Of a DNA stretch of 64,000 nucleotides, positions 40,921 to 54,422 are shown one piece after another. Below the pieces are notes generated by a model. The model was not told the DNA's origin. It searched no databases and saw only the letters and a program-made list of their open reading frames with translations. Every line of letters starts with the position of its first letter. Within the stretch, counting starts at the first letter, position 1. The position numbers and the translations under genes are program-made. This DNA is from Silene latifolia (Eukaryota > Streptophyta > Magnoliopsida > Caryophyllales > Caryophyllaceae): NCBI RefSeq assembly GCF_048544455.1, contig NC_133538.1, positions 145,325,922 through 145,389,921 of the forward strand, read 5' to 3'.

Positions 40921-42110
40921 AGATATAAAAATCTAACGATGATGGTCAGTGGTTTGCTTTAAAATATGTTTAAAATATTTATTGCTTTAAAAATAATGGC
41001 TTTAATATTTTAGATCGTTAATGTTTATTATGTAAGTACTATCTTTAAATACTATTTACTACTATGTTTAAGTAATGTCGGAATAATGAAGTCTTTGCGA
41101 ATAATAGTGCAATAAAAAGATAATAACGCTAATTATGCAGAATAAATCTTTGCAATAAATTGAGAATAATGGTAGAATAACGAGTGGAATAAAAAGCGGT
41201 CTAAACCACGCTTTTACACTTGACTAAATTTACACTTGAATAAAAATGAATAGTTTTAACAAAATAATGTTGGACTAAAAGTGGAATAGTGAGAATAAAC
41301 TAGTCCTTTTGTGGAATAATCTGCAATAATTGCAGAATAAACTACTTGTTATGCGGAATAATAGTGCAATAACAGCAGAATAAAGGTGCAATAAGAATAG
41401 AATCACAGTTAAGAAAAAACAGCAATTGACAGTTGAATAGAAAATGCATATTCTTCGTAGAAATTGGATAGTGTTTGTAAACCTTAATTAAACTAGCGGA
41501 ATAACAACAGAATAAGTGTAGACTACTAGTACAATAACAGCAGAGTAGCTGCTTATTATGCGGAGTAATACTGCAATAACAGCAGAATAATGGTAGAATA
41601 ACAGTGGAATAAAAGCAGTCTAAACCACTGCTTTTACACTTGACTAAATTTACACTAGAATAAAAATGGATAGTGTTTGTAGAAAACAAAGGTAATAAGA
41701 AAGCTTAATTAGACTAAAATAACTGTAGACTATTTGGGCAATAACAGCACAACAACTGTTCATTATGCTGAATAATACTGCAAATAATAGCAGAATAACA
41801 GTGGGATAAGAGTAAAAATGGATGGTGTTTGAAAAAAGTACAAGTAATATGAAAACTCAATTAAATTATAGTACACACTGGAATAACACTAGAATAATAG
41901 GGGAATAACAGCGCAATAAACTAGTTATTATACAGAATAACAGTGCAATAACAACACACTAATTGTTTAATAAACAGTTTACACTAACTTAGTCTGACTT
42001 TCCTGGATACACAAGTGATCAAAGCTCTTTGCATTCATGACGGTGTCGACTCTTCACTACCGAGTAGATGATTGGGGTTTCACTTCTTTCAACTTGTTCC
42101 TTCTTCGACG
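40921..42110 (-). repeat. Region filled with 11-bp AATAACAG(C/T)(A/G)G-type repeats
   Basis: No gene is supported. AATAACAGCAG, AATAATAGTGC and related units recur, in plus-strand A-rich orientation, that is, sense for the minus-strand Ulp1 genes. A segment around 41430-41480 (GAAAATGCATATTCTTCGTA) resembles 39460-39480, in the same orientation. This lies where the plus- and minus-strand genes converge. Confidence 0.6.
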
Positions 42111-43010
42111 CTAAACCCAACGTCTTGACCTTTGATTCTCACAAGCCGTCACTTTATCAAGAACTACTTGCCTATAAATATTAATATCCGCCAAGATCAG
42201 GGAAGCCGACATTTCAACACAGAAGCTTCGACGAGCAATCTTGCTGTGAAGATTGGACTCAAACACACTTCCACCATATTCGGCCATCTTGTATAACGAG
42301 AAACACCCCGACTCGGAATTCAGCAGTTCCTTCTTATCCATTTAAAAGGAACATCAACGATTTCGAAATTGCGGCAATCTTGCGACTTCATAACATTATG
42401 ACCCTCCATAAAAACATACATATAGTTTGCCACAATCTCGGCCAATCTTCTGTAATCCGCTAATTGGTTGGCATCGTGAGTCATGTTGTCCAAAATATCA
42501 ATCGATTCATTCATAAAATTGATGCAGAAACAAGAGTAGTGATCATTGTACAGAATCGGCACAAACACAAGGTCCGAGTTCAGACGACATCTTCCATTGC
42601 AGGAATCGAAAAACACATTCAGAATTTCAATGACTTCTTACCCCGGACCGTCAAGAGGGCTTGAGGAATCAAAGTTCTCTAAGAGTGAATAAAGAGCATC
42701 CTTCTAAACAGAAAGCATAAAAAACCAAAAATAGTGCACAAGTGTTAACTTTATATCAGTACATGTGAGTAAATATGTAGGTAATAACGCAAAATAGCAA
42801 AGCAAAAAACAAAATACCATATGACAAAGTCCGAAAAACATTGAGCTTGGTTCTGAACGTTCCTCAAACTCCAACGAATTCAAAAGAATCGACCAAACAT
42901 CGACTACTCTTGTTGACATCATAGCAGCTGCATCCACAGTGGAAACAATATCCCCCCTGTCCAAAAACACGCCGACGTCGTCGTTGTACAACACTAACAT
43001 CTCACTGCAT
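42111..43010 (-). pseudogene. Second, degraded copy of the Ulp1-like catalytic exons
   Basis: Three exons parallel those of the intact copy at 43.9-45.0 kb: (a) FLDRGDIVSTVD...VVDVWSILLNSLEF...MFFGL (about 42830-43000); (b) LVFVPILYNDHYSCFCINFM with ILDN (42616-42320), giving the catalytic His and Asp; (c) ESGCFSLYKMAEYGGSVFES (42341-42111), where the Cys remains but the flanking D-C-G-V is changed to G-C-F-S. The frame breaks between (b) and (c) after VDVPFKWIRRNC. Probably inactive. Confidence 0.65.
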
Positions 43011-43404
43011 TCACAAAAAAAACATATGATAAGAACAGTGGGATTACAGTGGTATAAACAGCAGAATAACAGTTCAATAACAGAACAATAACAGTAGAAT
43101 AATAGTGGAATAATAGCGGAATAATAGTTGTATAACAGTAGAATAACAGTGGGAATTAACAGCGGAATAATAGTGGTATGACAAAGAGAATAACGATTCA
43201 CTAACGTGAGAATAACAAAAGGAATTAACAGTGGAATTACACTGGACTAACAGCGAAATAATAGTGGTATAACAGTAAAATAACAATTCAATAACAACAG
43301 AATAACAAAGGGACCTAACAGTGGAACTACTGATACTAGTTTGACAAAATAACAACATAATAATAGCAGATTAACAGCAGAATAATAGTGGGAAACAAAA
43401 CGGA

Positions 43405-44968
43405 CTAACTGAACAGGAACACCACAATCAAAGAAATGAAAATCGACACATACTCTTCTTTCAAGTGAGCGTCTTCACGAAGAACAAAGTCCACCACTTG
43501 CTTCTGCACCTTCAGCATCTTAGAGAACTGTTTTTTGTTCTTCCGAAACAAATCCGACACCGCAACAAAACTACTATCCTCTGACCCGCAATCCATAGAG
43601 CAACCAGCCCATCGTGCCATTTTACCCCTTTTACGGCTACCCAAAGCCGACTTTGGACTCACGGTGCTATCCACACCCCTGCTTCCCACTTGACGGCTGC
43701 CAGTAGGGGTGTTTGTAGAGAATTCAGTGTTATCAATGACAGTAGGAGAAGCGACGGGCTCGACAACAGGCTGCGTCGTCTTAACCTTCTTACCAACAGT
43801 TTTCACCCTGCCAGAACCACGACGTTTCTTACTACTTTGAGAAACCCTCTTTTCCGCATGCTCAATACGCCGTTTCTCTTCAAGCACACTCAGGGTTTCC
43901 TTTCTCGTCTTGTTCAACTCCTCCAAAGTTTTCAACACATCTTCCTTGGACTCGTTCATATCAGACAGCACCAACAAGGTAACGATCTCAGCGCGGTAAA
44001 GCGCTCTTGAATCAGAATTACCCAAGTCATAATCAAAAACAGTTCCACGGTAAAAGAGCATGTGCAACATCGTATATACACCGCAGTCCAAATTTTCAAT
44101 CGCAGCGGTTTGCCAAGTAAAAGGGACGTTGACAATTTTATAATCTTTAGCCTCCCCGCCTCGGGCAACTCCTTTGTTTACCAGGAAATCAGACATCAAG
44201 CTCACCTTCAAAAAAAAGGAAAAAGAAAACATAATTACTAACAATACTTAAACAAACTAGGCTAAACACCAAGAGAAAATTAGGCACAATAAATGACTTA
44301 CAACAGTTTGACAATACACCAAACGTACACACGCCTGTTGATCATTAGCAAACATCGCCTCTTGAAATACATTATCAAGATATTCAACCCTCTTCGCAAT
44401 GAAATTGATGCACAAACAGCTAAAGTGCTCATACAAAAGAATTGGGATGAAAATCTGGGAAAATATTTGGCCAAAAAAATTGTTACTAATTATATGGTTT
44501 TTTTTTTAAAAAGCTGAAACACAGCAGAATAACAGCAGAGTAATAGTAGACTAACAGTAGAATAGTAGTATAATACACACAAAGTACAGAAAACATACCA
44601 TATTAGAAGTAAGATCACACTCTCTCTAGTTGTTATTGACAAACACAGTAAATGACAATATGACTTCCGCACATAAATCACTCTTGGAAGCCTTCTCATC
44701 TTTCGACGGCGTACAAAGTCGCCGCAATGGATACTAAACAAAAAGTGGAGAAAAGAGTTGAAACGTGATGCAAAAATGAAAAATAAAGTAAAAAAAACGA
44801 TAAAATAGAATAACTAACCGTTGCACCCATCCCAAAGAAAAGTCGACTTGGACTTCCTCTTATACAAGTATCATTAAGAAAGAGGGACCACCAGTCCACA
44901 ACACCAAGCATTATCATTGTATCTAGAACCATCGATTCCATATCCTCTCGATTCAAGTAATTGTTCAC
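43405..44968 (-). CDS. Ulp1-like (C48-type) cysteine protease, catalytic exons
   Basis: Ulp1-family proteases cleave SUMO or related conjugates; plant transposon copies have unknown substrates. Exon a (about 44968-44800) reads YLNREDMESMVLDTMIML and VVDWWSLFLND. Exon b (about 44480-44285) reads IFIPILLYEHFSCLCINFIA then VEYLDN, with His and Asp. Exon c (from about 44200) reads KIVNVPFTWQTAAIENLDCG, with the nucleophile Cys in LDCGVYTMLHML. The tail continues as a basic, Ser/Arg-rich region with a bipartite-like KKRRGSGRVKTVGKKVK and ends in FLFS at 43405. All three triad residues are present. Introns hold the 11-bp repeats. This is the 3' half of the gene continuing from 48.2 kb. Confidence 0.65.
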
Positions 44969-45249
44969 ACCCCAAGTGACAAGATTCTCCCTTCAAAACC
45001 GAATAAACAGGAAAAATAAGAGTCACATAAATATATTTTTGAAGAACAAAAAGCAGTATAATATATTAAACAGAAAGCAGAAAATTTTTACAATAAAAAT
45101 GAGCTCTTACCCTTGCGAAATGTTATGATCATTCAAGAAGCGATGTCGCAACCTCTTTCCGCTTGGATAGCATTGGGTTGAAAACATGTCCCATCATTAT
45201 CATTGATTTTTGGACAACTAGCGAGGATCCACAAGACCACAATTATAGG

Positions 45250-46380
45250 TGCATTCGAAATTCGAGGCACTGACAGACAGTAGCTCCTCATGTGCATGCA
45301 GAGTGCAGCAAATAACTTGTACCGATATTAGGAACATTCAACCTGAAGAACGCCACTTGTCCTCTCGGACAGCCTCACCAACAAAAGTACCACCTCCAAC
45401 ACAACCTCGGAATCTGTTTATCGATTTATCTATCTCGAGACGACCCCAAGCAACAAGTCCGCATGACAAGACATCACCACATCCGCTACTTCCTCTTCTG
45501 CAGTCACAAATTCTTCTTTGCCAATTTGAGTGGAATGTTGAGTGTCATTACGCAAAGGAATGTCAACACCGGTATCCGTCACCTCCGTCTCAGGTAAACA
45601 AGCATCAATCTTGAATTTGATTTGCTTGAACCTCTACCGTGTACACTCAACAAAAGATTAGGCACGTCCTCTGGCGGATTATCAACAAGATAGTCTTCAA
45701 CTTGAATGTTAACGTCCTCCACATCATTGTTAACATCCTCCACGTCAATGGTAATATCCCCAACATCAACTACTTTCTCACCGACATCATCTGGCTCTCC
45801 ATAACATGGCGAATGTCAAAGACAAATATCCTTCGTAATAGAATCTAAACCGAGTGGTGACAATTGTGGAGTCCCCACCTTTGCACTTTGTTGAATGACG
45901 GGACTATGTTCAACACCCTTCTTTTCAACTATAGTTGGCCGCACATCCGATGACCCGACACACTCCTCATAAAATTGAGAAAAGCATTAAATGATGGGGG
46001 TTCAATGATGACATCTTCATGTCTAGCTTTTTTGGAAGTTTGGTTCTTGAAACAGTTGATCGCGATTTATTTGCCGCTTGCATAACCAATACATGCTTTA
46101 CCCATTCGTCCAGTTCACGGATAACTTGATCCGTGAAGAAAGATGGGGTGGCAACCAAATTCTCTGACCCTTCACAACCAACTTTTTTCACGATTCGGAT
46201 TTGCTTTCTTTAGCGACTCGTCGGGTTACTTGGTTTGGGCAACTTAGCAAAGAAAAGTGCTTGACGATAGCCTTTCTTGGTTCTTCTTCATCATCTTCGA
46301 CTTTATAAGTTCCACCCATTCCAAGTATCGGCGACATAAAATCTGAGAGTCCCTCTCATTAAGCAGTATAAGTTGATGAA
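45250..46380 (-). pseudogene. Linker exons of the Ulp1-like gene with a DV(E)DVN repeat
   Basis: Minus-strand reading gives exon pieces: DVHQLILLNERDSQILCRRY and LEWVELIKSK after an acceptor near 46387; then MKKVGCEGSENLVATPSFFT (46191-45967); and an acidic linker with tandem DVEDVNNDVEDVN (about 45760-45700). Several stops interrupt the linker. The pieces lie between the N-terminal domain (46.9-47.7 kb) and the catalytic exons (45.0 kb) and fit the variable middle of such proteins. Confidence 0.45.
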
Positions 46381-46734
46381 CATCCTGTCAAGATAAAATC
46401 CCAAAATTTTACTTAAAACAGTACAATAATTGTAGAATAACAGAGGAATAATAGTACACTAAGACCAAAATAGATAACAGTGGATTAATAGTAGAATAAC
46501 AGTGCATTAATAAAATAACAAAGAAATAATAGTACACTAACAGCAGAATAAATAACAGTGGAGTAGTAGTAAAATAACAATAGCATAACAGTGGAGTAAC
46601 AATTGGAATGAAAATTAGAATAACAGTGGAATGACAGTAGGAAAATTGAGGAATAACAGTGGAATAATCGTAAAATAATAGCAGTAGGACAACTAATGCT
46701 TAAAGACAATAACAGAATTACATTTTAGAATGAT

Positions 46735-48181
46735 TCATTTTAAAATAATCAAACAGGTGCTTACGTCGACCGCTGCGGACTGTACTTGCTCATCCGTAAG
46801 AATATCATCAGGTAGATCCACCACAAAACATCGACGTTGAGTACCTTGACCAGAGCCAACGATGTTTGGACGAGACAATGGGAAAGCAACGTCTGAACGC
46901 TCTCCAGTGCCAAGAGCACCGGTACGCCTCATGGCCGCAACCTCTCACTGAAAGACTTAAAATCCCAATGTTTAATGAGCGGTAGCTCATTATTCACCTG
47001 ATCACCGCTAAAGAAATAACGGTGAAAATAGGTGATAGCCAATAGCACTACACAACAACGAATATGTTTCCTCCCGTTAAGCGTTTCACGCACAGAAGTC
47101 ACCAAGTCTGAGAAGACAAACTGACACCAATTAAATTCCTTGATCCTAGAAACATCTTCCACAACGATTAAAAGTCTAAGATCAACCACATAACCCGACA
47201 CAGAAGCAACGAAACACAACATAGCAAGCAGAACAAAAGTCTTCTTAAACTCATCATCCGCAACCAAAGACTCTAGCAGGGTCTCCTGAACTTTGTTAAT
47301 TGGTATCCCACTTTTGTTATTGGCGATACCATACTTCTCACGCCAAGCACGCTTCAAAGCTTCTCCATCAGCGTCTGTAGAACCAGGAAACCCAGTAATA
47401 ACCAAATCAATTTTGGACCGAGAATTTGTTAAACCAAACACATCGTGCACATCATCTATGATCAACTCGAACTTCTCCGTTTCAGATATTTCAAAATACT
47501 TCCCACTCCTAAAAGCATATATAAACTCCCGGAACATGGTAATGGGGGAGGGAAGAAAGCTTCAACTCAAGTAAACCCCCGAATCCCATTTCCCTAACAG
47601 CCTCCTTCTCCTCCTCGGTGAGGGCTTCAATAACTTTGAAAAGAAAAGCGGCCGAAACTGACTAATAAATGGATCAAGACTTTGTGCACACAAAGGGGAA
47701 AAAAATATACAATGCATTAAAACATTTAAGATAACATAAGCAAAGCAGCAGAATAATAGCAAAATAACAGAAGAGCATCAAAAAATAATACGAAAAATAA
47801 CATATTAATAGCAAAATAATAGCAAAATAAAAGTAGAATAACAGTAGTACATACACTGGGTTATTTCCTGCAGCAACTCCAGCCTGGGGTTGGTTGCTAC
47901 TTACCACAATTCCCTTCTCATGCTTAACTTTGCCAGCCAACTTACTACTAGTCTTTGGTGGACTAGACGACAACTTCGCAAGTTGGGTCTCGGCCTTTCG
48001 TTTGGTTTTTTTAGTGGGTGGTTCGGTTGTACATATTTCTTGACTACGAGTACTCCTTCTCTGAGAAGCAGTGCTCTTTAATGAAGATGTGACAGGGGAT
48101 TTGGATGGAGACGGACCCGGAGAATTTGATGATGACGGTTGAGTAGACTTTGATGAAGCGGCAGATTTGATTCTTAACTTC
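46735..48181 (-). pseudogene. N-terminal part of the Ulp1-like gene
   Basis: The start MKLRIKSAASSKSTQPSSSN (48181) opens a Ser/Pro/Lys-rich basic region with a KKTKRK nuclear-signal-like motif. A conserved helical domain follows at 47690-46929: EEEKEAVREMGFGGLLELKL, then FREFIYAFRSGKYFEISETE, DDVHDVFGLTNSRSKIDLVI, FVLLAMLCFVASVSGYVVDL and FNWCQFVFSDLVTSVRETLN. This is the domain that usually precedes Ulp1 catalytic regions in plant transposon-borne genes. A frameshift lies near 47545, between the first two blocks. A further exon (46932-46735) reads RRCFVVDLPDDILTDEQVQS. Introns (47700-47860, 46400-46730) carry the 11-bp repeats. Confidence 0.55.
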
Positions 48182-48228
48182 ATTTTCTGCTGTACTATCC
48201 AGAAAATAAAGATAAGGATCACTTTCAA

Positions 48229-48622
48229 TGATAAATAGGTATTCAGCTAGACTTTTTTAATAATGACGCCAGAATTAGAGTACCGTAACAGCAGAATAAC
48301 AAAACACTAACAATTAGTCAAACTAATAACAGAACCGTTATAATACAGCAGTTAAAACACAAAAAGACCAACACGGAAGTGTAAACAAATACACAAAGGG
48401 AATCAAAACAAAGCCTCTTTGAATAAAGAGTCAAAGACAGTTTCAAAATTACAGATGGCCTACATAAGCCTTCATAAAACAAAATAACGTACTAAATTAA
48501 AACCAGAGACAGTTTCAAATTACATAATACCCAAAATACATTCTTTCCGAGAAAGAACCAAAATGTACTTCCGAAAATACAGGACATAACGTAAAAAGTC
48601 AGTCAACGTCAACAACATCGAC
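48229..48622. other. Intergenic stretch, no gene seen
   Basis: A-rich sequence with scattered 11-bp-type units (AACAGCAGAATAAC at 48288 and following) and a near-duplicate 'gacagtttcaaa(a)ttaca' at about 48436 and 48508. It may hold the promoter of the Ulp1-like gene or the 3' end of the next small ORF. Confidence 0.4.
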
Positions 48623-49039
48623 TTACTTATAATACAGTTCGTAAGCAAGATCATAAGCAGCAGGATAGTCCCTGAGTGTTTCAAAGTACTCGTGAATTAG
48701 CCTGATCCGTTCAGATACAGGTGCATCAAGGATCGAGTCACGATCGTATATATAACGGCAAGCATGCAACACCGCCTTTGATGGCTCACTTGCAAGCATG
48801 TAGCACTTGCATCGTTTGGAAACTACTTTCGAGCCCCTTGACAAAATCTTAAAACCTTCACTGTGACTTGTTGTTAGAACTTTCATATATTCGGCGTGAA
48901 CACCGGGCGCACTTTTATGAAATAGGAACATTTGTGACCATTTCTTACAAACAAGACACATATTGCTTTTGTCCAAAGTAGTCTCTACATGATCGAATAC
49001 TCTTTCCATTAGGTCCTGGCTATTTAAAACTGCCGACAT
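48623..49039 (-). CDS. Small F-box-like ORF, 138 residues
   Basis: Starts MSAVLNSQDLMERVFDHVET and continues LDKSNMCLVCKKWSQMFLFH, an arrangement similar to an F-box (Leu/Val-rich helices with an LVCKKW-type motif). The rest contains a Cys/Lys patch (VVSKRCKCYML) and ends AAYDLAYELYYK. If real, it would contact SKP1 in an SCF ubiquitin ligase. No leucine-rich or kelch repeats follow. It lies upstream of the Ulp1-like gene on the same strand and may be cargo of the Mutator-like segment. Confidence 0.4.
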   Translation of the reverse strand: MSAVLNSQDLMERVFDHVETTLDKSNMCLVCKKWSQMFLFHKSAPGVHAEYMKVLTTSHSEGFKILSRGSKVVSKRCKCYMLASEPSKAVLHACRYIYDRDSILDAPVSERIRLIHEYFETLRDYPAAYDLAYELYYK

Positions 49040-49042
49040 TGA

Positions 49043-49222
49043 TTAATTACGACGACGAACTCGTACATTAACTTCAAAGAACTTATCACTCTTATCTTCC
49101 AATAACCAACCCAATTTATTTTTCTTTTCAGTAGCGAACTCTCTAGCAAATAACAATTTATCTTCATTCACTATATTTATTGCCCATCCCTCACAAACTA
49201 AGTCCATTAGTGATCTTTGAAA
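49043..49222 (-). CDS. Short ORF just upstream of the F-box-like ORF
   Basis: Reads FQRSLMDLVCEGWAINIVNE then FAREFATEKKNKLGWLLEDK and ends VNVRVRRRN, with its TAA 3 bp before the next ATG. An acceptor-like AG precedes FQRSL, so this may be an exon of an upstream transcript. Not recognised. Confidence 0.3.
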   Translation of the reverse strand, partial: FQRSLMDLVCEGWAINIVNEDKLLFAREFATEKKNKLGWLLEDKSDKFFEVNVRVRRRN

Positions 49223-50415
<1,193 letters not shown>

Positions 50416-50416
<1 letters not shown>

Positions 50417-53400
50417 CACATCGGATTTGCACATCGGATTTTTAGGAAAACCGATGTCTATTTGATCAATGGACATCGGATTTTTTAGGAAAACCGATGT
50501 CTATTTGATCAATGGACATCAGTTTTTTGCAAAAATCCGATGTCTATAATTATTATTTTTTATAAAAAAAATAATATTACGTTGTTGCCCATATTAGTCG
50601 TACACATAATGACAATGCAAAATGATTCCATAATCAACAAAAAATATATGTATACAATCAATCGGTTATCCAAAGCCAATTACAAAAAAATTTCATCTAT
50701 ATAATGTGTCAAATTTACTTAGACGATTAACCTATACAAAAATATAAACCGATATATAAATTGACTAATTGTTTAAAAAAAAGGCCGAAAAGAGAAGACT
50801 ACTTGGCAGCCTCAGATTTGCCCATCTCCTATTAGGCATATTACCAAGAGAATCTGGTTCAACACAAGGAAATGAAGATTGGTAAGAAAAAGGGAGGGAG
50901 TAAACTGGTTTGCATGTCATAATATTCAACCATATGTAAGCAAAAAAGACGTCATATTTGTAACCGAAAAAATCAGTTTACGGTGTCAATCAAGACAGAA
51001 CTGGACAACAGTGCCAATTAGGACAGAACTGAAATTTACGACATTCACATATACATATGCAGTCAGACGTTTAAAATCTAACTGTATAAGAAGGATATGT
51101 ATGTCTCCAATTGTGAGTGGGAGTATAGCTTGAATGATTCCTTTTTACGGTCTCGTAACAAGAAGAAACAGAGAAGATCAGAGTTATTGTCTTACACATG
51201 CGACACTCATTCAACTCTCAAATAAACGGGTGTCAGATAGCTAAACACATTGTCTTGCATCCATTGAAAATTTAGCTAAAAAATAGCCTTAACCGATCAA
51301 ACCAGATGCCTCGAATTTTCCCACATCCCGCGCTAAGGTGTGGTTTAATGTGCGCATCCTTACCCAACACAAAGCGACCATTTCACCCCACTATTTTCGA
51401 CAAATGAATAAACTAGGTTGCTACATTATGTTCAAAGACAAACCAACTATGGTCCTGCAAAAACGTTTACTTAACGAATATCCAACTTTTGCATCAAATT
51501 AATTAAAAAAACTAAATATAATAAGAAAAACTAACAATTACCTAGTTCAATTTAATACGAAACCAAAAAAACCCAAATCAGATATCAACTTATAGTGTAA
51601 AATGTGTGCAATCCATTCATTATCAATAATTCTCTTTAATTTAAATATTCTAAGAGCAAAGGTAATTACTCATTCCCTATTCAAGTTACTAAGTTTTTAA
51701 ATTTGATGTACACAAAGATGGGGGAGAAATAGAAAAGAACATCAATTCTTAGAGGTTAACTTACTAAAGCTAGTGAGTTCACTCATTTAGATTGAGTCTG
51801 AGAAATGGATAAGGGGACATTGAAGCAAGATTAAATTCTAATCAGAGTCAAATACTAAGAACTCAAATGCTAAATGCACTCACTAACTAGCTATGTTCAG
51901 AAAGCCCAAAAATGGATAAGGGGACATTGAAGCAAGAGTAACTTCCCCTCATGGAAAACCAAGAACACGTATTTAAGGATAATATACACCAAACAGAAAC
52001 GTGTTTCTATTTCTAAAACACAAGAAAATACAGGTGCAAATAATAAGAGACAGTCACATGGTTGACATAAAGTCTAGAATGATCAGCAACATGCAATCAA
52101 ATTTTTCCACAAGGACAACGTCATCGGAGTAAAGGATGAATATTGAGTAGGAAAAATACCTGAGCGAGAAAGTCCTACTCAATAGCACTTCCAGCTGCAG
52201 CTTCTTGTTCTACTACCCCTTTCCATCTAGTAATTTAATTTCCTCTTCAGCAGTAGCATATCCATTATAAGAATTTAAAGCAAGAGTGAATGACTATATT
52301 AAAGATATTGGTTTGATCAACTAATAAATACCGGTTTTCAAGAATCCTCGAAATGTAAATGGGAAAACTAACAAGCAAGTGAGCCTGTGAAAGAGCATTA
52401 AAGCTACCTCTTCATTCGCTTGTCGTTCCTTGAGTTCAAGTTCCTTTATACGTTGCTTTCTCAAGCTGAGTTCCTGTATTATTGCTTTAATCCCTTTGTA
52501 CTAATTCGTAGGTTTGTTTCCAGGTAGTTTTGTGTTTGTCGGATCTACACTAACATGTGTGAAACAGATTCAAACTGCGTGCAAGTGTACCATGGTTAAA
52601 AAAAACTCACTTGTAATCTTGGCCTCAAATTGAGAACAAACCTCTAGATAAGCTAATATGCTGAATGTGAAGTTTATGCCGTAATAAAGTAACGAATAAA
52701 CTTGAAAATTGCAACATTATTTAGCAGCATGACCAAATAGACGACTAATATTTTTGTACCCCTCTACAATCCACCATGTTCTACCTTTTATTGCTAAATA
52801 GAAAACTCTAATTCCCTCAATTAAGGTAACAACTAAGTCTCGGAAAGGGGGAAAAAAGAGTCATCGCAATAGATCGAAATACTTGTGACTATGATTAATA
52901 AAAGAGAATAAATAATCGAATTACCTATGGATTGAAAGGAGACAAAAGGAGACGAGATTAGTACAATCCACTGAATTGGATGAAGGACGAGATCAGTGCG
53001 TGACAGCGGCGGCAGCGACGTCCGGGGGGGTGGTGTGGTCATCGGAGTGTGTCGGCGATTGGGTTTTAGGTTTTGAGGGAGTGTGTCGGCGATTGGGTTT
53101 TTAGGTTATGATGAAGTGATTATGTTTTTTTTCTGGAGGGAAGTGAATCTATGTTTGGCGGTTCCGATTTTACTATCAGATTTTCATGATTTTCGGATTT
53201 TAAAAAATTATAAAAATTTATGACTACGGTTCTATCAAGCAACCGTTGCTTTTTATTTATTTCAACATGGTTTTGGCTACGGTTATTCAATGTAACCGTT
53301 ACCTTTTCGTTTTTGACCACGGTCACAACCGTAGCCTTTTAAAAAGCCTATTCTCAAAACTTTTAATTAAGGCTACGTTTATTAACTACAACCGTAGTTA

Positions 53401-53684
53401 TTTGTGCTTGCCAAAAGTAGTTTTTCTACTAGTGACTTTAGATGCACATCGGTTAAATGCAATGTTCCATGTCCATGACTTTTATATAGACATGGGTTTT
53501 ATTAAATATCACATGTCCTTTAAAATCAGAAATAATGGACATGTGTTTTTTAACGCAACCGATGTACATATAATTATATGCACAACAGTTTTTTGCAAAC
53601 AACCGATGTGCATGTTATGTACATCAGTTTTCCAGATAATCTGATGTCCATCGACTGATGTCCATAACGAGTTTTGTAGTAGTG
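50416..53684. mobile_element. CACTA-like element region (ACATCGG-type subterminal repeats)
   Basis: The right end reads GTTTTGTAGTAGTG (53671-53684), that is, CACTACTACAAAAC, a CACTA terminal inverted repeat. It is preceded by ACATCGGTT/AACCGATGT hairpin units (53450-53660). The same units occur at the left (50418-50550), but the left terminus has lost its CACTA. No transposase is recognised inside. A coiled-coil exon-like segment lies on the minus strand near 52410-52495 (KGIKAIIQELSLRKQRIKEL), with splice-like borders. A second CACTA-type end lies at 53434. Confidence 0.6.
53220..53434. mobile_element. CACTA-type terminus with GGCTACGGTT subterminal hairpins
   Basis: The end reads AGTAGTTTTTCTACTAGTG, that is, CACTAGTAGAAAAACTACT on the minus strand. 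Inside it lie four inverted units of CTACGGTT...AACCGT type (53223-53395). The motif differs from that of the surrounding CACTA element, so this is a separate family nested in or fused to it. The opposite end was not found. Confidence 0.65.
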
Positions 53685-53949
53685 TAGGTACACTTTTTAC
53701 CAAAATTCTATATACGCATTTTAAGAATGTGGATACATTTTTTTTAGTGTATCTATACACTTATATAGATACACTAAATATTATTCTAGATACACTAATA
53801 CGTGAACTAGATACACGTATAGAACAAGTCTCGAGTACACGGAAAATAATTCCAAATTAAAAAACCAATTTATTCCAAAATTACAAGTCTGATCATGGAC
53901 CAAATGCCATTCCAACGGACAACACCACAAGTGAGGGCCAACTGAAAAG
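53685..53949. other. Intergenic stretch with short tandem similarity, no gene seen
   Basis: It contains GTACACTTTTTACC, then several 'gatacactaa'-like units (53740-53815). Nothing coding is recognised. Confidence 0.4.
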
Positions 53950-53951
53950 TA

Positions 53952-54159
53952 CTCCCTCCGTCCCGGTCAATTATTGTCCTTTTATTTTGGCACAAAGACC
54001 AAGGAATGGGAAATGAGCCAATTACTAAATGACAAGTGGAACAAATTGAGTGTGAATGATCAAATTGTTCATCAAGTTCATTCTTAAAATAGAAAGGACA
54101 ACAATTCATTGAGACACCCTAATATGGAAAAGGACAACAAATGAGCGGGACAGAGGGAG
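53952..54159. mobile_element. Stowaway MITE, 208 bp
   Basis: Inverted ends CTCCCTCCGTCCCGG and GGGACAGAGGGAG are flanked by TA (53950-53951 and 54160-54161), the Tc1/Mariner-type target duplication. The interior contains matched arms GTCCTTTT and AAAGGACAAC around the centre. Confidence 0.85.
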
Positions 54160-54422
54160 TATGTAATATATGGCGCATTGTAGTTGCTACTTTTTGTCCA
54201 CTCTCACTCAGTGTGCTCACCTCAATTATCATCTTGATCAATCTCATCAATTTCCATGGTTACGTCTATACTCTCCACTTTCGTTGTCAATCTAATAATT
54301 AATGTCTTTGTATTACGGTTCCCTTTCTTCCCGTTTTTTCAAAAATGGTTCCATCCTGAAACAACCATTTATCTTCTTTCAATACATTAAACACCCAATT
54401 CATCAAATTCAAGGATTATGCA

